A stretch of DNA of 64,000 nt from Pseudomonas sp. RIT623 (GTDB lineage: Bacteria > Pseudomonadota > Gammaproteobacteria > Pseudomonadales > Pseudomonadaceae). A model generated the notes under the pieces. It was not told the DNA's origin. It did no database searches and saw only the letters and a program-made list of their open reading frames with translations. The stretch spans positions 83,526 through 147,525 of the forward strand of contig NZ_SOZA01000010.1 in assembly GCF_004519305.1 (NCBI RefSeq), written 5' to 3'. Below, in pieces: positions 1 through 8,842 of this stretch. The position numbers and the translations under genes were made by a program. Position 1 is the first letter of the stretch. Every line of letters starts with the position of its first letter.

Positions 1-144
1 GCCGAGGCCTGCGACGCGCTGGTGTTCATCGAAGTGGTGATGGAGCGCATGGACGCACCGGAGTCGCTCAAGCGCTTCGCCCGGCTGTTCGCCGAGTTCG
101 ACTATGGGCTGCCGGCCCTGAGCCAGCCGACCCTGGCGCATTGA
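1..144 (+). CDS. Thiamine-diphosphate alpha-keto acid decarboxylase, C-terminal end (partial)
   Basis: The window opens inside a plus-strand gene; only the last 47 codons are present, ending TGA at 142-144. The tail reads ALVFIEVVMERMDAPESLKR, which resembles the extreme C-terminus of indolepyruvate/pyruvate-type decarboxylases, where a hydrophobic strand (VFIEV) is followed by an acidic/basic helix with DAP. Those enzymes decarboxylate 2-keto acids with thiamine diphosphate. No cofactor motif is in the window, so the assignment rests on a short tail and a generic ThDP enzyme is equally possible. A REP pair and a bidirectional terminator follow. Confidence 0.45.
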   Translation, partial: AEACDALVFIEVVMERMDAPESLKRFARLFAEFDYGLPALSQPTLAH

Positions 145-167
145 CCCTGCGGTGCATGGCGCCGCTG

Positions 168-229
168 TTCGCCGGCAAAGCCGGCTCCTACACAGACTCC
201 AACCTGTAGGAGCCTGCCTTGCTGGCGAT
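168..229. repeat. REP inverted pair, GCCGGCAAGCCGGCTCCTAC class
   Basis: Two oppositely oriented REP units (about 171-191 and 206-226) form an imperfect hairpin between convergent genes. The right arm carries CTGCCTTGCTGGC instead of CCGGCTTGCCGGC. A further half unit (GCCGGCAAGCGCG) lies at about 247-259. Confidence 0.85.
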
Positions 230-267
230 CCAGGCAACAGGGTGTTTGCCGGCAAGCGCGATACAAC

Positions 268-300
268 AAAGCCCGGGCGGCATGACCGCCCGGGCTTTTT
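268..300. terminator. Bidirectional rho-independent terminator
   Basis: The arms GCCCGGGCGG (271-280) and CCGCCCGGGC (286-295) are perfectly complementary around a CATGA loop. A T5 tract follows on the plus strand and an A-rich stretch precedes it. It sits between the plus-strand decarboxylase and the minus-strand SDR gene and can end both transcripts. Confidence 0.9.
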
Positions 301-303
301 ACA

Positions 304-1098
304 TCAGGCGATCGAACGCACCACCCCGCCATCCACGCGCATGGCCGCGCCGGTGGTGGCGCTGGCCTGGCGCGAAGCCAGGTAGACCACCAGGTTGGCC
401 ACCTCTTCCACCGTGGCCAGGCGCTTGATGATCGAACTGGAGCGGTGCTCGGCGATGAAGCTGGCTTCCAGCTCCTCGACCGGCTTGCCGGCCTCGTCGG
501 CCATCTTCTCGAAGTAACCGCCCACGCCCTCGGAACGGGTCGGCCCCGGCAGCACGGCGTTGACCGTCACGCCGGTACCGGCCAGGGTCTCGGCCAGGCC
601 GCGGGACACCGCCAGCAGCGCGGTCTTGGTGGTGCCGTAGTGGATCATCTCGGTCGGGATCTGCAGCGCCGATTCGCTGGACATGAACAACACCCGGCCC
701 CAGTTGCGCACTTTCATGCCCTGGGCGTAGTGACGCGACAGGCGCACCGCGCTCATCACGTTGACCTCGAAGAAATGCTGCCAGTCTTCGTCGCTGATCT
801 CGAAGAAGCCCTTGGGCTCGAAGATGCCCAGGTTGTTCACCAGGATGTCGGTTTCCGGCTCCTTGGCGATCAGCTTCTTCACACCTTCGAGCGTGCCAAG
901 GTCGGCAACCACGCCGGACACCTTGGCGCCGGGCAACTTGTCGGTGATTTGCTTGATGGCGCGCTTCACCCGGCCTTCTTCACGGCCGTTGATCACCACA
1001 TTCGCACCCGCCTCGGCCAAGCCGAAGGCGACGGCGAACCCTATACCGGCCGTGGAACCGCTGACGATTGCACTTTTGCCGTGCAAGGAAATATTCAT
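304..1098 (-). CDS. SDR family NAD(P)-dependent oxidoreductase
   Basis: A classical short-chain dehydrogenase/reductase of 264 residues. The nucleotide-binding motif SGSTAGIG lies near the N-terminus, the NNLG motif near residue 90, and the catalytic YGTTK (YxxxK) in the second half, preceded by the catalytic serine in MSSES. It should be a cytosolic oxidoreductase acting on a hydroxy/keto group; the substrate cannot be read from sequence. The start at 1098 is chosen because AAAGGA stands 8 nt upstream and the protein begins MNISLHGKSA, as in the family. A longer frame exists upstream but runs through a terminator hairpin. It is monocistronic between two terminators. Confidence 0.88.
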   Translation of the reverse strand: MNISLHGKSAIVSGSTAGIGFAVAFGLAEAGANVVINGREEGRVKRAIKQITDKLPGAKVSGVVADLGTLEGVKKLIAKEPETDILVNNLGIFEPKGFFEISDEDWQHFFEVNVMSAVRLSRHYAQGMKVRNWGRVLFMSSESALQIPTEMIHYGTTKTALLAVSRGLAETLAGTGVTVNAVLPGPTRSEGVGGYFEKMADEAGKPVEELEASFIAEHRSSSIIKRLATVEEVANLVVYLASRQASATTGAAMRVDGGVVRSIA

Positions 1099-1140
1099 AC
1101 CTGCGTCCTTTTTCTGGATGATATCTGTTCCCAAAAACGA

Positions 1141-1176
1141 CACGCCGCCAACAACGCAAGCATTGTTGGCGGCGTG
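1141..1176 (-). terminator. Rho-independent terminator of the drug-exporter operon
   Basis: A perfect 14-bp inverted repeat (CACGCCGCCAACAA at 1141-1154 and its complement at 1163-1176) with an 8-nt loop. Read on the minus strand it is followed within five bases by TTTTT (1137-1131 region). It lies directly downstream of the outer-membrane factor gene and upstream of the SDR gene. Confidence 0.85.
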
Positions 1177-1201
1177 CCTCATGGCTCTTTGACCGCTGCG
1201 C

Positions 1202-2668
1202 TCAATCGCGTTCAACCTTGGCTTGCATCACCGGCGCAAACGATTGCCATCCGCCGCCCAGGGACTTGTACAGCCCCACCATGGACAACGACGTGGCGGC
1301 ACTGCTTTCCACCCACTGCTCCTGGTTGGCCAGCAATGCGCTTTGCACCGTCAAGACATTGAGGAAATCCACCGCGCCTTCCACGTACTGGCGCTTGGCG
1401 TTATCCAAGGCCACCCGGCTCTGGCGCACCGCTTCCTCGAGCAAGTCGCGGCGCAACTGGCTGGCGTTGTACTGGCGAAGCACATCGTCCACTTCGTGCC
1501 AGGCGCGCAGCACCGTCTGCTGATACTGCAATGCCGCTTCCTGCTGCTGCGCCTCGCGCAGTTCGAGCACGCCCTTGAGGCGCCCACCTTCGAAAATCGG
1601 CAGGTTCAACTGTGGCCCGATGGCGAAGCGCCGCGCGTCCCAGTTGCCGAAGTCGGACAACTGCATCGACTGGAAGCCGGCACTGCCGGACAGGCGGATG
1701 CTCGGGTAGAAGTTGGCCTTGGCCACGCCGATGCTGGCGGTGGCCGCATGCAGCCGCGCCTCGGCCTGGCGGATGTCGGGGCGGCGCTCGGCCAGCTCCG
1801 ACGGCAGGCCCATGGCGAAGCGCTGGGCGGTGCGCGGCAGTTCGCCCGGGGTCAGCAGTTCCTGCTGCAAGCTGCGCGGCGGCTCGGCCACCAGCAGGCT
1901 CAGGGCGTTGATCAACTGCGCCTGGCGCTCTTCCAGGGTCGGCAGGCGCGCCTCGACCGAAGCCACCTGGGCGGCGGCCTGGGCGACATCGAGGTTAGTC
2001 GCCACGCCGTCGCTCAGGCGCATCTGCGACAGGCGCAACGAGTGACGGGACACGTCCAGGTTCTCGCGCACCACGCCCAGGGTGCTTTGCACCGAGCGCA
2101 GCTGGATATAGGTGCTGGCGGTTTCCGCCAGCAGCGAAAGCAGCACGCCCTGACGATCGTTTTCGGCGACCTCGACACTGGCGTCGGCCGCTTCCACTTC
2201 ACGCCGCACGCGGCCCCACAGGTCCAGCTCCCAGGCCGCGACGAAATCGCCTTGCCACAGGTTGAACGCCGACTTGCCATTTTTACCGGACGGGTCGGCA
2301 AGCCCTTTGGCGCTGTTGCGCGCGCGGCTGTAGCCGGCGTCGACGTCCACCGACGGGTACTGTTCAGAAGCGATGCTCATGCGCAGCGCGCGACTTTGCA
2401 GCAGGCGCGAAGTGGCGATCTGCAGGTCCAGGTTGCGCTCCACCGCGCGCTGGATCAGCGCCGTCAGTTGCGCATCGTGGAAAGTCTCCCACCAACGGGC
2501 TTCCAGCGGCGTGCTCTGCGGCTGGCTGGGGGCAGCCTTTTCCTGCAGGGCGGGCCAGGCCGCCGGGGCGCTCGAAGCAGGCTTGTGAAAGTCCGGGCCG
2601 AGGGTGCAGGCGCTCAAGGCCAGGGTGGCGCCCAACAACAAGGGCGTGCCGGTACGTGCAAGCTTCAT
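1202..2668 (-). CDS. Outer-membrane efflux lipoprotein, OprM/NodT family
   Basis: A 488-residue TolC-like channel. The N-terminus is a lipoprotein signal with lipobox LSAC (cysteine near residue 21) followed by TLGPDF, typical of the NodT/OprM/CusC family. Two outer membrane efflux repeats follow, with conserved segments such as WELDLWG, RRPDI and QLNLPIF. It forms the outer-membrane exit duct for the adjacent HlyD and MFS proteins. The start codon overlaps the stop of the upstream HlyD gene by ATGA (2665-2668), so the two are translationally coupled. A strong terminator follows. Confidence 0.93.
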   Translation of the reverse strand: MKLARTGTPLLLGATLALSACTLGPDFHKPASSAPAAWPALQEKAAPSQPQSTPLEARWWETFHDAQLTALIQRAVERNLDLQIATSRLLQSRALRMSIASEQYPSVDVDAGYSRARNSAKGLADPSGKNGKSAFNLWQGDFVAAWELDLWGRVRREVEAADASVEVAENDRQGVLLSLLAETASTYIQLRSVQSTLGVVRENLDVSRHSLRLSQMRLSDGVATNLDVAQAAAQVASVEARLPTLEERQAQLINALSLLVAEPPRSLQQELLTPGELPRTAQRFAMGLPSELAERRPDIRQAEARLHAATASIGVAKANFYPSIRLSGSAGFQSMQLSDFGNWDARRFAIGPQLNLPIFEGGRLKGVLELREAQQQEAALQYQQTVLRAWHEVDDVLRQYNASQLRRDLLEEAVRQSRVALDNAKRQYVEGAVDFLNVLTVQSALLANQEQWVESSAATSLSMVGLYKSLGGGWQSFAPVMQAKVERD

Positions 2669-3753
2669 CGGGCGCTGACCTCCTGATTGGCCTTGGCCCG
2701 GGCGTCCTGGCCGCCTTCACTGCGGGTGTCGATATCGGCGATCACCGACATGCCCACGCGCAAGCGCTGCAACAGCGGCTGGTCAGCGTCGAAGACGATC
2801 TTCACCGGAATGCGCTGCACCACCTTGGTGAAGTTGCCGGTGGCGTTGTCAGGCTTGACCGCCGCGAAGGTCAGGCCGGTGGCCGGCGCGACGCTCTGCA
2901 CCACGCCGCGCAGGCGCTCGCCGGGGAAGGTATCGACGCTCACCTCGACGCGTTGGCCAGGCAGCACGTGGGTCAGCTGGGTTTCGCGGAAGTTGCCGAT
3001 CACGTAGGCGCGCTGCAACGGCACCACCGAGAGCATTTTCGCCCCGGGCTGCACGTAGGAGCCAATGCGCACCGCCCGCTCGCCGACCATGCCGTCGATA
3101 GGCGCGACGATGCTGGTGTAGGACAGGTCCAGGCGCGCACGGTCCAGCGCCGCATCGGCATGCTTGCGCCCGGCCTCGGCGGCCTGCAACTGCGCGCTGA
3201 GGATGTCGGTCTGCTTGCGCGCCGCCGCCAGGGCCGCGCTGGAGTTGGTCAGCCGCGCCTGGGCCTGGTCGACCCGACTACGCGCCTGCTGGGCGTTCTG
3301 CACAGTGCCGGCGCCCTGCTCGGCCAGGCGCGTGTGGCGGGTCAGCTCATGGCTGGCGAAGGCCAGTTCAGCCTTGTCGGCGGCCACCGCGGCCTCGGCC
3401 TGGGAGATCAGCGAGGCCTGACGCTCCAACGTCGCCTTGGCGTTCTGCAACTGGGCGCGGGACATCTGCGCCTGGGCCTCGGCCGCCGCCAGGGCGGCCT
3501 GGAAGTCACGGTCGTCGATGCGCGCCAGGAGTTGCCCGGCCTTGACCTGCTGGTTGTCCTCGACCAGCACCTGGGTGATGAAGCCGGCCACTTTCGGCGC
3601 CACCACGGTGTAGTCGGCCGATACGTAGGCGTCGTTGGTCGATTGCACGCCACCGCCGCCGAACAGCGAAGGCAAGGCGGTGAAGGCGATGCCGCCGACG
3701 ACGATGACCGCCGCCGCGATCAAGGCCAGTTTCTGGTTTTTGCTTATGGTCAT
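2665..3753 (-). CDS. HlyD/EmrA family periplasmic adaptor subunit
   Basis: A 362-residue membrane fusion protein: a short cytoplasmic N-terminus, one membrane helix near residues 9-27, a split lipoyl domain flanking a long alanine/glutamine-rich coiled-coil hairpin, then a beta-barrel region with the APIDGMVGER and GSYVQPG motifs common in EmrA-type adaptors. It links the inner-membrane MFS pump to the outer-membrane factor. The start at 3753 (MTISKNQKL) is preferred over an upstream in-frame ATG because the membrane anchor then lies at the N-terminus and GAGAAAG precedes it. It is 26 bp downstream of the MFS gene and overlaps the outer-membrane gene by 4 bp. Confidence 0.92.
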   Translation of the reverse strand: MTISKNQKLALIAAAVIVVGGIAFTALPSLFGGGGVQSTNDAYVSADYTVVAPKVAGFITQVLVEDNQQVKAGQLLARIDDRDFQAALAAAEAQAQMSRAQLQNAKATLERQASLISQAEAAVAADKAELAFASHELTRHTRLAEQGAGTVQNAQQARSRVDQAQARLTNSSAALAAARKQTDILSAQLQAAEAGRKHADAALDRARLDLSYTSIVAPIDGMVGERAVRIGSYVQPGAKMLSVVPLQRAYVIGNFRETQLTHVLPGQRVEVSVDTFPGERLRGVVQSVAPATGLTFAAVKPDNATGNFTKVVQRIPVKIVFDADQPLLQRLRVGMSVIADIDTRSEGGQDARAKANQEVSAR

Positions 3754-3779
3754 GATGTCTTTCTCTCTCAACAAGAACG

Positions 3780-5336
3780 CTATGCCACCGCGCGCGGTGG
3801 ATAGATCCGGGTAGGCACGAAGGGAATCAGCACGATCAGCGCCAGCGCCAGCAGTGCCATGCACAGGTACAGGTCAGCCGAGGTCAGCACCACGGCTTGC
3901 TCGTGAATACGCTTGGCCAGGCCGGCGGCGTTGCCGTCGACCAGGGGCGAGTTGCCCAGGTTGTCTACCAGCATGTTCGAGTGGAAATGCCGGCGGCTGG
4001 TGGTCAGCGCGTCGAGAACCCCGGCAGCGACCACCGAGGCCAGGCCCTTGACGGTGTTGAACCAGGCCGAGGCGAACGGGCCGTCCTGCGGCGTCATGCC
4101 GCCGGTGGCGAGCATCAGCAGCGGGATAACCGCCATGGGCTGGCCGAAGATCTGGAACAGTTGCAGCACGTAGAAGTTGTCGCGGATCCACTGCGAGGTA
4201 ACGAAGGTGCCGCCGAAGCAGGACACCGCCAGCATGCCCAGGCCGATGGCCAGCACCCAGCGGCAGTCCACCGCGCGGATGTTGCACAGCGCCGCGGTCA
4301 GCGGCAGCGCCAGCAACTGCGGCAAGGCCACCAACAGCATTACCGGGCCGGTCTGCGCCGGGCGGTAGCCCTGGATCTGGGCGAGGAAGCTGGACGGGAT
4401 GATGATCACCGCCGACAGCACCACCAGCACGCCGCCCAGGGTGATCAGGGCATGGGTGAGGTTGCGGTTGGTGAGCATCTGCAACTTGAAGAACGGCAGT
4501 GGATGGGACCACTCGTTGATCATGAACAGCACCAGCAGCGCCAGGCCACCGCCCAGCAACCAGCAGATCATCGGCGAGTTGAACCAACCGTAGCGGTCGC
4601 CCTGGGACAGGCCAATGACGATCGAGCAGATCGCCGGCAACCCCAGCAGCAGGCCGCGCCAGTCGAACTGCTTGAAGCGCTCCAGGCGCAGCGGGTCCTG
4701 CGGCAGGCCCCAGGCCACGCAGGCCATGGCCAGCAAGGATGGCACGATGATCTGCCAGAAAGCCCACTGCCAACCGACGTATTCGGTCCACAGGCCGGCC
4801 AGTGGCAGACCCAGGCTAGGGCCGAAGGTGGCGGTCAGGGCATAGCCAGCCAGGCCGTAGAGCTTGATGCCTGGCGGCAGGAAACGCAGCGCCACGCTCA
4901 TCAGCATCGGCGGCAAGGCACCGCCTGCGAAGCCTTGCAGGGTGCGCAGCACCATCAAGGTTTCCTGGTTGGGCGCGAACGGGCACAGCAGGCCAAGCAC
5001 GGCGAAGGCACCGATGGCACTAAGGGTGAAACGACGCAGGGAAAAGGTCACCGAGCACCAGGGCGCGAAGGCCATGGCCGATACCGAGGTGGCCGAGTAC
5101 AGCGCCACCAGCCAAGAGCCTTCGTCGGCACCGATGCCCATGCCGCCACGGATATCGGCCAGGGCCATCTTGGTGACCATCTCGTTGAGGCCGGCGCACA
5201 GTACCGCCAGCAGCACGCCAACCAGGCCGACCACGATGCGTGGGCCAAATGCCGGTGGCGCGGCTGGCTTGGCCGGTGCCGGCGCCGCGGCGCTCGCAGG
5301 GGCGGCCACGGTAGCCGTGGCGGCCAGCGAAGTCAT
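3780..5336 (-). CDS. DHA2 family (EmrB-type) multidrug MFS transporter
   Basis: A 518-residue inner-membrane proton antiporter with about 14 predicted membrane helices, as in the DHA2 family. An alanine/proline-rich N-terminal tail of about 30 residues precedes helix 1. Motif B appears as LRTLQGFAGG and motif C as FGPSLGLPLAG. It is the first gene of a three-gene tripartite exporter (MFS, HlyD, outer-membrane factor) read leftward. The substrate is unknown; antibiotics, uncouplers or aromatic compounds are typical. An 18-codon upstream frame (5389-5333) overlaps this start by ATGA. The LysR gene upstream is the likely regulator. Confidence 0.92.
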   Translation of the reverse strand: MTSLAATATVAAPASAAAPAPAKPAAPPAFGPRIVVGLVGVLLAVLCAGLNEMVTKMALADIRGGMGIGADEGSWLVALYSATSVSAMAFAPWCSVTFSLRRFTLSAIGAFAVLGLLCPFAPNQETLMVLRTLQGFAGGALPPMLMSVALRFLPPGIKLYGLAGYALTATFGPSLGLPLAGLWTEYVGWQWAFWQIIVPSLLAMACVAWGLPQDPLRLERFKQFDWRGLLLGLPAICSIVIGLSQGDRYGWFNSPMICWLLGGGLALLVLFMINEWSHPLPFFKLQMLTNRNLTHALITLGGVLVVLSAVIIIPSSFLAQIQGYRPAQTGPVMLLVALPQLLALPLTAALCNIRAVDCRWVLAIGLGMLAVSCFGGTFVTSQWIRDNFYVLQLFQIFGQPMAVIPLLMLATGGMTPQDGPFASAWFNTVKGLASVVAAGVLDALTTSRRHFHSNMLVDNLGNSPLVDGNAAGLAKRIHEQAVVLTSADLYLCMALLALALIVLIPFVPTRIYPPRAVA

Positions 5337-5464
5337 GGCCTGGCCCCGGTGGCGCGGGCTGGGGCGGGACGAGGCAGATAGGCACGCATGGCTTTAGAAC
5401 TCCGGGAAAAGTAGATACCCGGCAAGTCTAGGGAGGCGCAATGCTGTCGAAAACTGACATATTC

Positions 5465-5489
5465 GCAGCTTTATGCTGCATACGATGCA
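5465..5489. promoter_or_regulatory. Dyad symmetries, candidate LysR operator upstream of the drug exporter
   Basis: Two overlapping inverted repeats lie about 130 bp upstream of the MFS start: GCAGC-TTTAT-GCTGC (5465-5479, a LysR-like spacing) and TGCAT-ACG-ATGCA (5477-5489). The surrounding 50 bp is AT-rich against a GC-rich background, as in a promoter. Binding by the adjacent LysR protein is inferred from position only. Confidence 0.45.
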
Positions 5490-5587
5490 ACTATAAAGCC
5501 ACATAATCATAAGTGCGAGCGGGGGATGTGGGGCCTATGAGTCGGGCGCCGCACTCGATCTCATAGGCGCTAAGCCCTCCCCCCCGC

Positions 5588-6502
5588 TCAATGCTTGCTG
5601 CAACACTCCTTGAGCGTCTGGCGCAGCCAGCGGTGTGCCGGGTCGTTGTCGTATCGCGGGTGCCAGGCCTGCATGATGGCCACCGACTCCAGCGCCATCG
5701 GAATGCGGAACGAGCGCAACGGCAAGCCCAACCGGGCGACACTGAGCAGCACATGCTGCGGTAACGGCAGCAGCAGGTCGGACTCGGGCAGCGAGAACAT
5801 CGCCGAGTGGAAACTCGGCGTGATCAACGCCACCCTCCGGCTCAGCCCCATGCCCGCCAGCGCCTGGTCGATCGGCCCAGTGGCGCGGCCACGCCGCGAC
5901 ACGCTGATCTGCTCATAAGCGGCGAAACGCTCCGGGGTGATCTCGTCGTTGAAGATCGGGTGATCGACCCGGGCCAGGCCGACGAAGGTGGTGGAGAACA
6001 GGCTCTGCACCTTGATCTCCGGGCCCAGGTTGCGGGTGGCGCTGATATAGAGATCCAGGCGCCCATCGCGCAGGCTTTCGTCCTCGTCGCCACCCTCGCC
6101 TTCGGGAACGAAGCGCAGCACGGTGCGTGGCGCCTGCTTGCGCATGGTTTCCAGCAACGGCGTGGCGAACGGCGCGATGAACACGTCATTGGCCCGCAGG
6201 TTGAAGGAGCGTTCCAGGGTCGGCAGGTCGACCTCGTCGCTGGAGCTGAAGACCTGGCCGGCCTGTTCGACCACGCTGCGCACTTGGCTGCGCAAGGCCA
6301 TGGCCTTGGGCGTGGGCACCAGGCCGCGGCCGGCGCGCACCAGGATCGGGTCGCCAACGGCATGGCGGATCCGCGTCAGGGTGCGGCTCATGGCTGCCGG
6401 GCTGAGGTTCATGCGGCGTGCCGCCCCGACCACGCTGCCCTCGTCGAGCAGGGCGTCCAGTGCGACCAGAAGGTTCATATCCGGAAAGTGCATGGTAAGC
6501 AT
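5588..6502 (-). CDS. LysR family transcriptional regulator
   Basis: A 304-residue LysR regulator. The N-terminal winged helix-turn-helix has GSVVGAARRMNLSPAAMSRTL at about residues 22-42, followed by a substrate-binding domain of normal length. The SPAAMSRTL recognition helix recalls the NodD/LeuO-type subgroup with PDMNLLVALDALL. It is transcribed in the same direction as, and 251 bp upstream of, the drug-exporter operon, with dyad symmetry in the gap, so it is the probable regulator. A second in-frame ATG at 6493 (MHFPDMN) could be the real start, since GGATG lies in front of it. Confidence 0.9.
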   Translation of the reverse strand: MLTMHFPDMNLLVALDALLDEGSVVGAARRMNLSPAAMSRTLTRIRHAVGDPILVRAGRGLVPTPKAMALRSQVRSVVEQAGQVFSSSDEVDLPTLERSFNLRANDVFIAPFATPLLETMRKQAPRTVLRFVPEGEGGDEDESLRDGRLDLYISATRNLGPEIKVQSLFSTTFVGLARVDHPIFNDEITPERFAAYEQISVSRRGRATGPIDQALAGMGLSRRVALITPSFHSAMFSLPESDLLLPLPQHVLLSVARLGLPLRSFRIPMALESVAIMQAWHPRYDNDPAHRWLRQTLKECCSKH

Positions 6503-6663
6503 CCATTCAAGAATTTCGGTGAATCCGCTGCAATATTACCAGTCTTTGCCGGTTTTCCTGCCTTTGCATATGACGCAATATGTGATTGCGCTGCACACCA
6601 TTTACCGTACTGCAATCATTCCGAAGAATAGCTGCCTTCTGCATAATCAATGGACCCGCAAGC

Positions 6664-7128
6664 ATGTTCAGGTCGGTACTGATCGCCATCGATGGCACCC
6701 CGCGCAGCCTAGGCATCCTCGACACCGTCAAGCGCTTCTGCGACCCCGAGCAGCACTTGCTGCACGTGTTGCTGGCGGTCGACAGTGCCTATGCCCTGGA
6801 GGAGTTCGACCAGCGCCTGAGCAGCTTCGACCAGACCGAATACCCTGCCGCCGCCCAAGAGCAACTGCACGCTGACAAGATCGTGCAAGAGGCAATCAAG
6901 GCCTTCGAGCAACTAGGTTTCTCGACCACCGGCAGCCAGGAAGTTGGCGAGCCGGCCGAGGTCATCATCAAGCTGGCCAAGGCGCGCAACATCGACCTAG
7001 TGGTCATGGGCCATCGCCATCTGTCACGCCTCAAACGCGTGCTCGACCCTTCGATCGCCAGCAGGGTCATCGACGAAGCCGGCTGCCCGGTACTGGTCGA
7101 TGCCCGCCACCAACTCCCACGCCACTGA
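6664..7128 (+). CDS. Universal stress protein (UspA family)
   Basis: A 154-residue single Usp domain. It starts MFRSVLIAIDG, the conserved first strand, and ends with VVMGHRH...SRVIDEAGCPVLV, the usual last strand-helix-strand. The nucleotide-binding motif GxxGx9G(S/T) is altered (MGHRHLSRL), so ATP binding is doubtful. Usp proteins act in the cytosol under stress or starvation. It is followed 15 bp downstream by an enoyl-CoA hydratase gene and is probably co-transcribed with it. Confidence 0.88.
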   Translation: MFRSVLIAIDGTPRSLGILDTVKRFCDPEQHLLHVLLAVDSAYALEEFDQRLSSFDQTEYPAAAQEQLHADKIVQEAIKAFEQLGFSTTGSQEVGEPAEVIIKLAKARNIDLVVMGHRHLSRLKRVLDPSIASRVIDEAGCPVLVDARHQLPRH

Positions 7129-7143
7129 ACCGAGACGACACGG

Positions 7144-7920
7144 ATGAAACTCGACTACCTGCAACTGGAACAGTTCGGCGCCGTCGCGCTGGTCCGCCTG
7201 AGCCGCCCCGAGGCCTTGAATGCCCTGAGCGGAGAAATGATGGAGGAGCTGGCGGGTGTGCTCGACCGTCTGGAACAGGACCGTAGCGTCCGCGCCCTGG
7301 TAGTGACCGGTGGCGATACGGTATTCGCCGCTGGCGCCGACATCAAAGGCATGCGCGACCGCAGCTACATGGAGGTCTACACCAGCGACTTCGTGACGCT
7401 GAACTGGGAGCGCCTGGCCAGCTTCCGCAAGCCGAGCATCGCCGCGGTGGCCGGTTATGCCCTGGGTGGCGGCTGCGAGCTGGCGCTGATGTGCGACATG
7501 ATCATCGCCGGTGAGAGCGCGCGCTTCGGCCAACCGGAAATCAAGATCGGCACCATCCCCGGCGCCGGCGGCAGCCAACGCCTGGCGCGCTCGATCGGCA
7601 AGGCCAAGGCCATGGACCTGGTGCTGACCGGGCGCACCATGGATGCCGAGGAGGCCGAGCGTTGCGGCCTGGTCAGCCGTCGGGTCAGCGATGCCACGCT
7701 GCTCGACGAGGCGTTGCAGGCCGCTGCGCGCATCGCCAGCTATTCCGGCCCGGTGACCATGATGGCCAAGGAGGCGGTCAACCACGCCTTCGAGACCAGC
7801 CTGAGCGAAGGCGTGCGGGTCGAGCGCCGGTTGTTCCACTCGACCTTCGCCATCGATGACCAGAAGGAAGGCATGGCCGCCTTCGCCGAGAAGCGCGCCC
7901 CGCAGTTCATGCACCGCTGA
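7144..7920 (+). CDS. Enoyl-CoA hydratase/isomerase (crotonase family)
   Basis: A 258-residue crotonase, the normal length for a monofunctional enoyl-CoA hydratase. The oxyanion-hole segment AAGADIKGM is near residue 65. Both catalytic glutamates of the hydratase type are present, in GGGCELA and QPEIKIGTIPGAGG. It hydrates trans-2-enoyl-CoA in fatty-acid or amino-acid beta-oxidation. It is 15 bp downstream of the universal stress gene. A single REP unit lies between it and the convergent HlyD gene. Confidence 0.92.
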   Translation: MKLDYLQLEQFGAVALVRLSRPEALNALSGEMMEELAGVLDRLEQDRSVRALVVTGGDTVFAAGADIKGMRDRSYMEVYTSDFVTLNWERLASFRKPSIAAVAGYALGGGCELALMCDMIIAGESARFGQPEIKIGTIPGAGGSQRLARSIGKAKAMDLVLTGRTMDAEEAERCGLVSRRVSDATLLDEALQAAARIASYSGPVTMMAKEAVNHAFETSLSEGVRVERRLFHSTFAIDDQKEGMAAFAEKRAPQFMHR

Positions 7921-7941
7921 GCTCAAGCCCTGCGCTCCTCC

Positions 7942-7966
7942 TGTAGGAGCCAGCCTTGCTGGCGCC
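7942..7966. repeat. Single REP unit
   Basis: TGTAGGAGCCAGCCTTGCTG, a variant of the GCCGGCAAGCCGGCTCCTAC class, lies between two convergent genes with no partner copy nearby. Confidence 0.75.
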
Positions 7967-7971
7967 TACGG

Positions 7972-8832
7972 TCAATCGCTGTCCGGCGTCACCACCACGG
8001 TGCAGGTGGTGCCGGCCGCCAGCAGGAATCCGTCCGGCACCTCGTCGATATGGATGCGCACCGGCACCCGTTGCGCCAGGCGCACCCAGTTGAAGGTTGG
8101 GTTCACATCGGCGATCAGCTCGCGGCTCTGCGGGTTGTCGCGGTCGTAGATACCCCGGGCGATGCTCTGCACATGGCCCTTGAGACGCTCGCCACTCATC
8201 ATCTGCAACTCGGCCTGGTTACCCACCTTCACATGCGGCAGCTTGGTCTCCTCGAAGAAGCCGTAGACCCAGAACGAATGCTCGTCCACCACCGCCATCA
8301 ACGCCTCGCCTGTGCGGGCGTAGTCGCCGCGGTGGATGTTCAGGTTGGTCACGTAACCATCGACTGTGGCGACGATCTGCGTGCGCTTGAGGTTCAACTC
8401 GGCCGCGGCCAATTGCGCCTGGGCGTGCTGGTAGTCGGCCAGCGCGGCGCTGGCGATGTTGCTGGCATCGTCGCGGTTTTCCTTGGAAATCACCAGGTTG
8501 TCCATGTCGGCGCGGCGCTTGGCGTTGACCTTGCGCATTTCCCAGGTGGCCTTGCGCGCGGCGACCAGGGCCTTGGCCTGGTCCACCGCCAGTTGGTAGT
8601 GCTCCGGATCGATGCGCATCAGCACATCGCCCTTCTTCACCCGCTGGTTGTCCAGCACCGGCACGTCGACCACATAGCCCGGCACATCGGCGGCGACATT
8701 GATGATGTCGGCGCGCACCCGGCCGTCACGGGTCCACGGCGTGGTCATGTAGTGCAGCCATAACTGGCGGCCGATCGCCACGGCGGCGGCCAGCACCAGC
8801 AGGGTGGCGATCAGGCTGAAGAACTTTTTCAT
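7972..8832 (-). CDS. HlyD/AaeA-type efflux adaptor subunit
   Basis: A 286-residue membrane fusion protein. It has an N-terminal membrane helix (MKKFFSLIATLLVLAAAVAI), then TTPWTRDGRVRADI and GYVVDVPVLDNQRVKKGD, which are hallmarks of the AaeA/EmrA-like adaptors paired with FUSC pumps, and a barrel-sandwich domain flanking a short coiled coil. The start at 8832 gives the N-terminal anchor. It is the last gene of a minus-strand operon with an outer-membrane factor, a FUSC pump and a DUF1656 protein, and is 10 bp downstream of the DUF1656 stop. Confidence 0.92.
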   Translation of the reverse strand: MKKFFSLIATLLVLAAAVAIGRQLWLHYMTTPWTRDGRVRADIINVAADVPGYVVDVPVLDNQRVKKGDVLMRIDPEHYQLAVDQAKALVAARKATWEMRKVNAKRRADMDNLVISKENRDDASNIASAALADYQHAQAQLAAAELNLKRTQIVATVDGYVTNLNIHRGDYARTGEALMAVVDEHSFWVYGFFEETKLPHVKVGNQAELQMMSGERLKGHVQSIARGIYDRDNPQSRELIADVNPTFNWVRLAQRVPVRIHIDEVPDGFLLAAGTTCTVVVTPDSD

Positions 8833-8842
8833 CGAGGGATTC

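Noticed and set aside
1099..1215. Upstream extension of the first SDR gene
   Set aside because: It runs through a 14-bp perfect hairpin acting as terminator, and the good ribosome site and family N-terminus lie at 1098.
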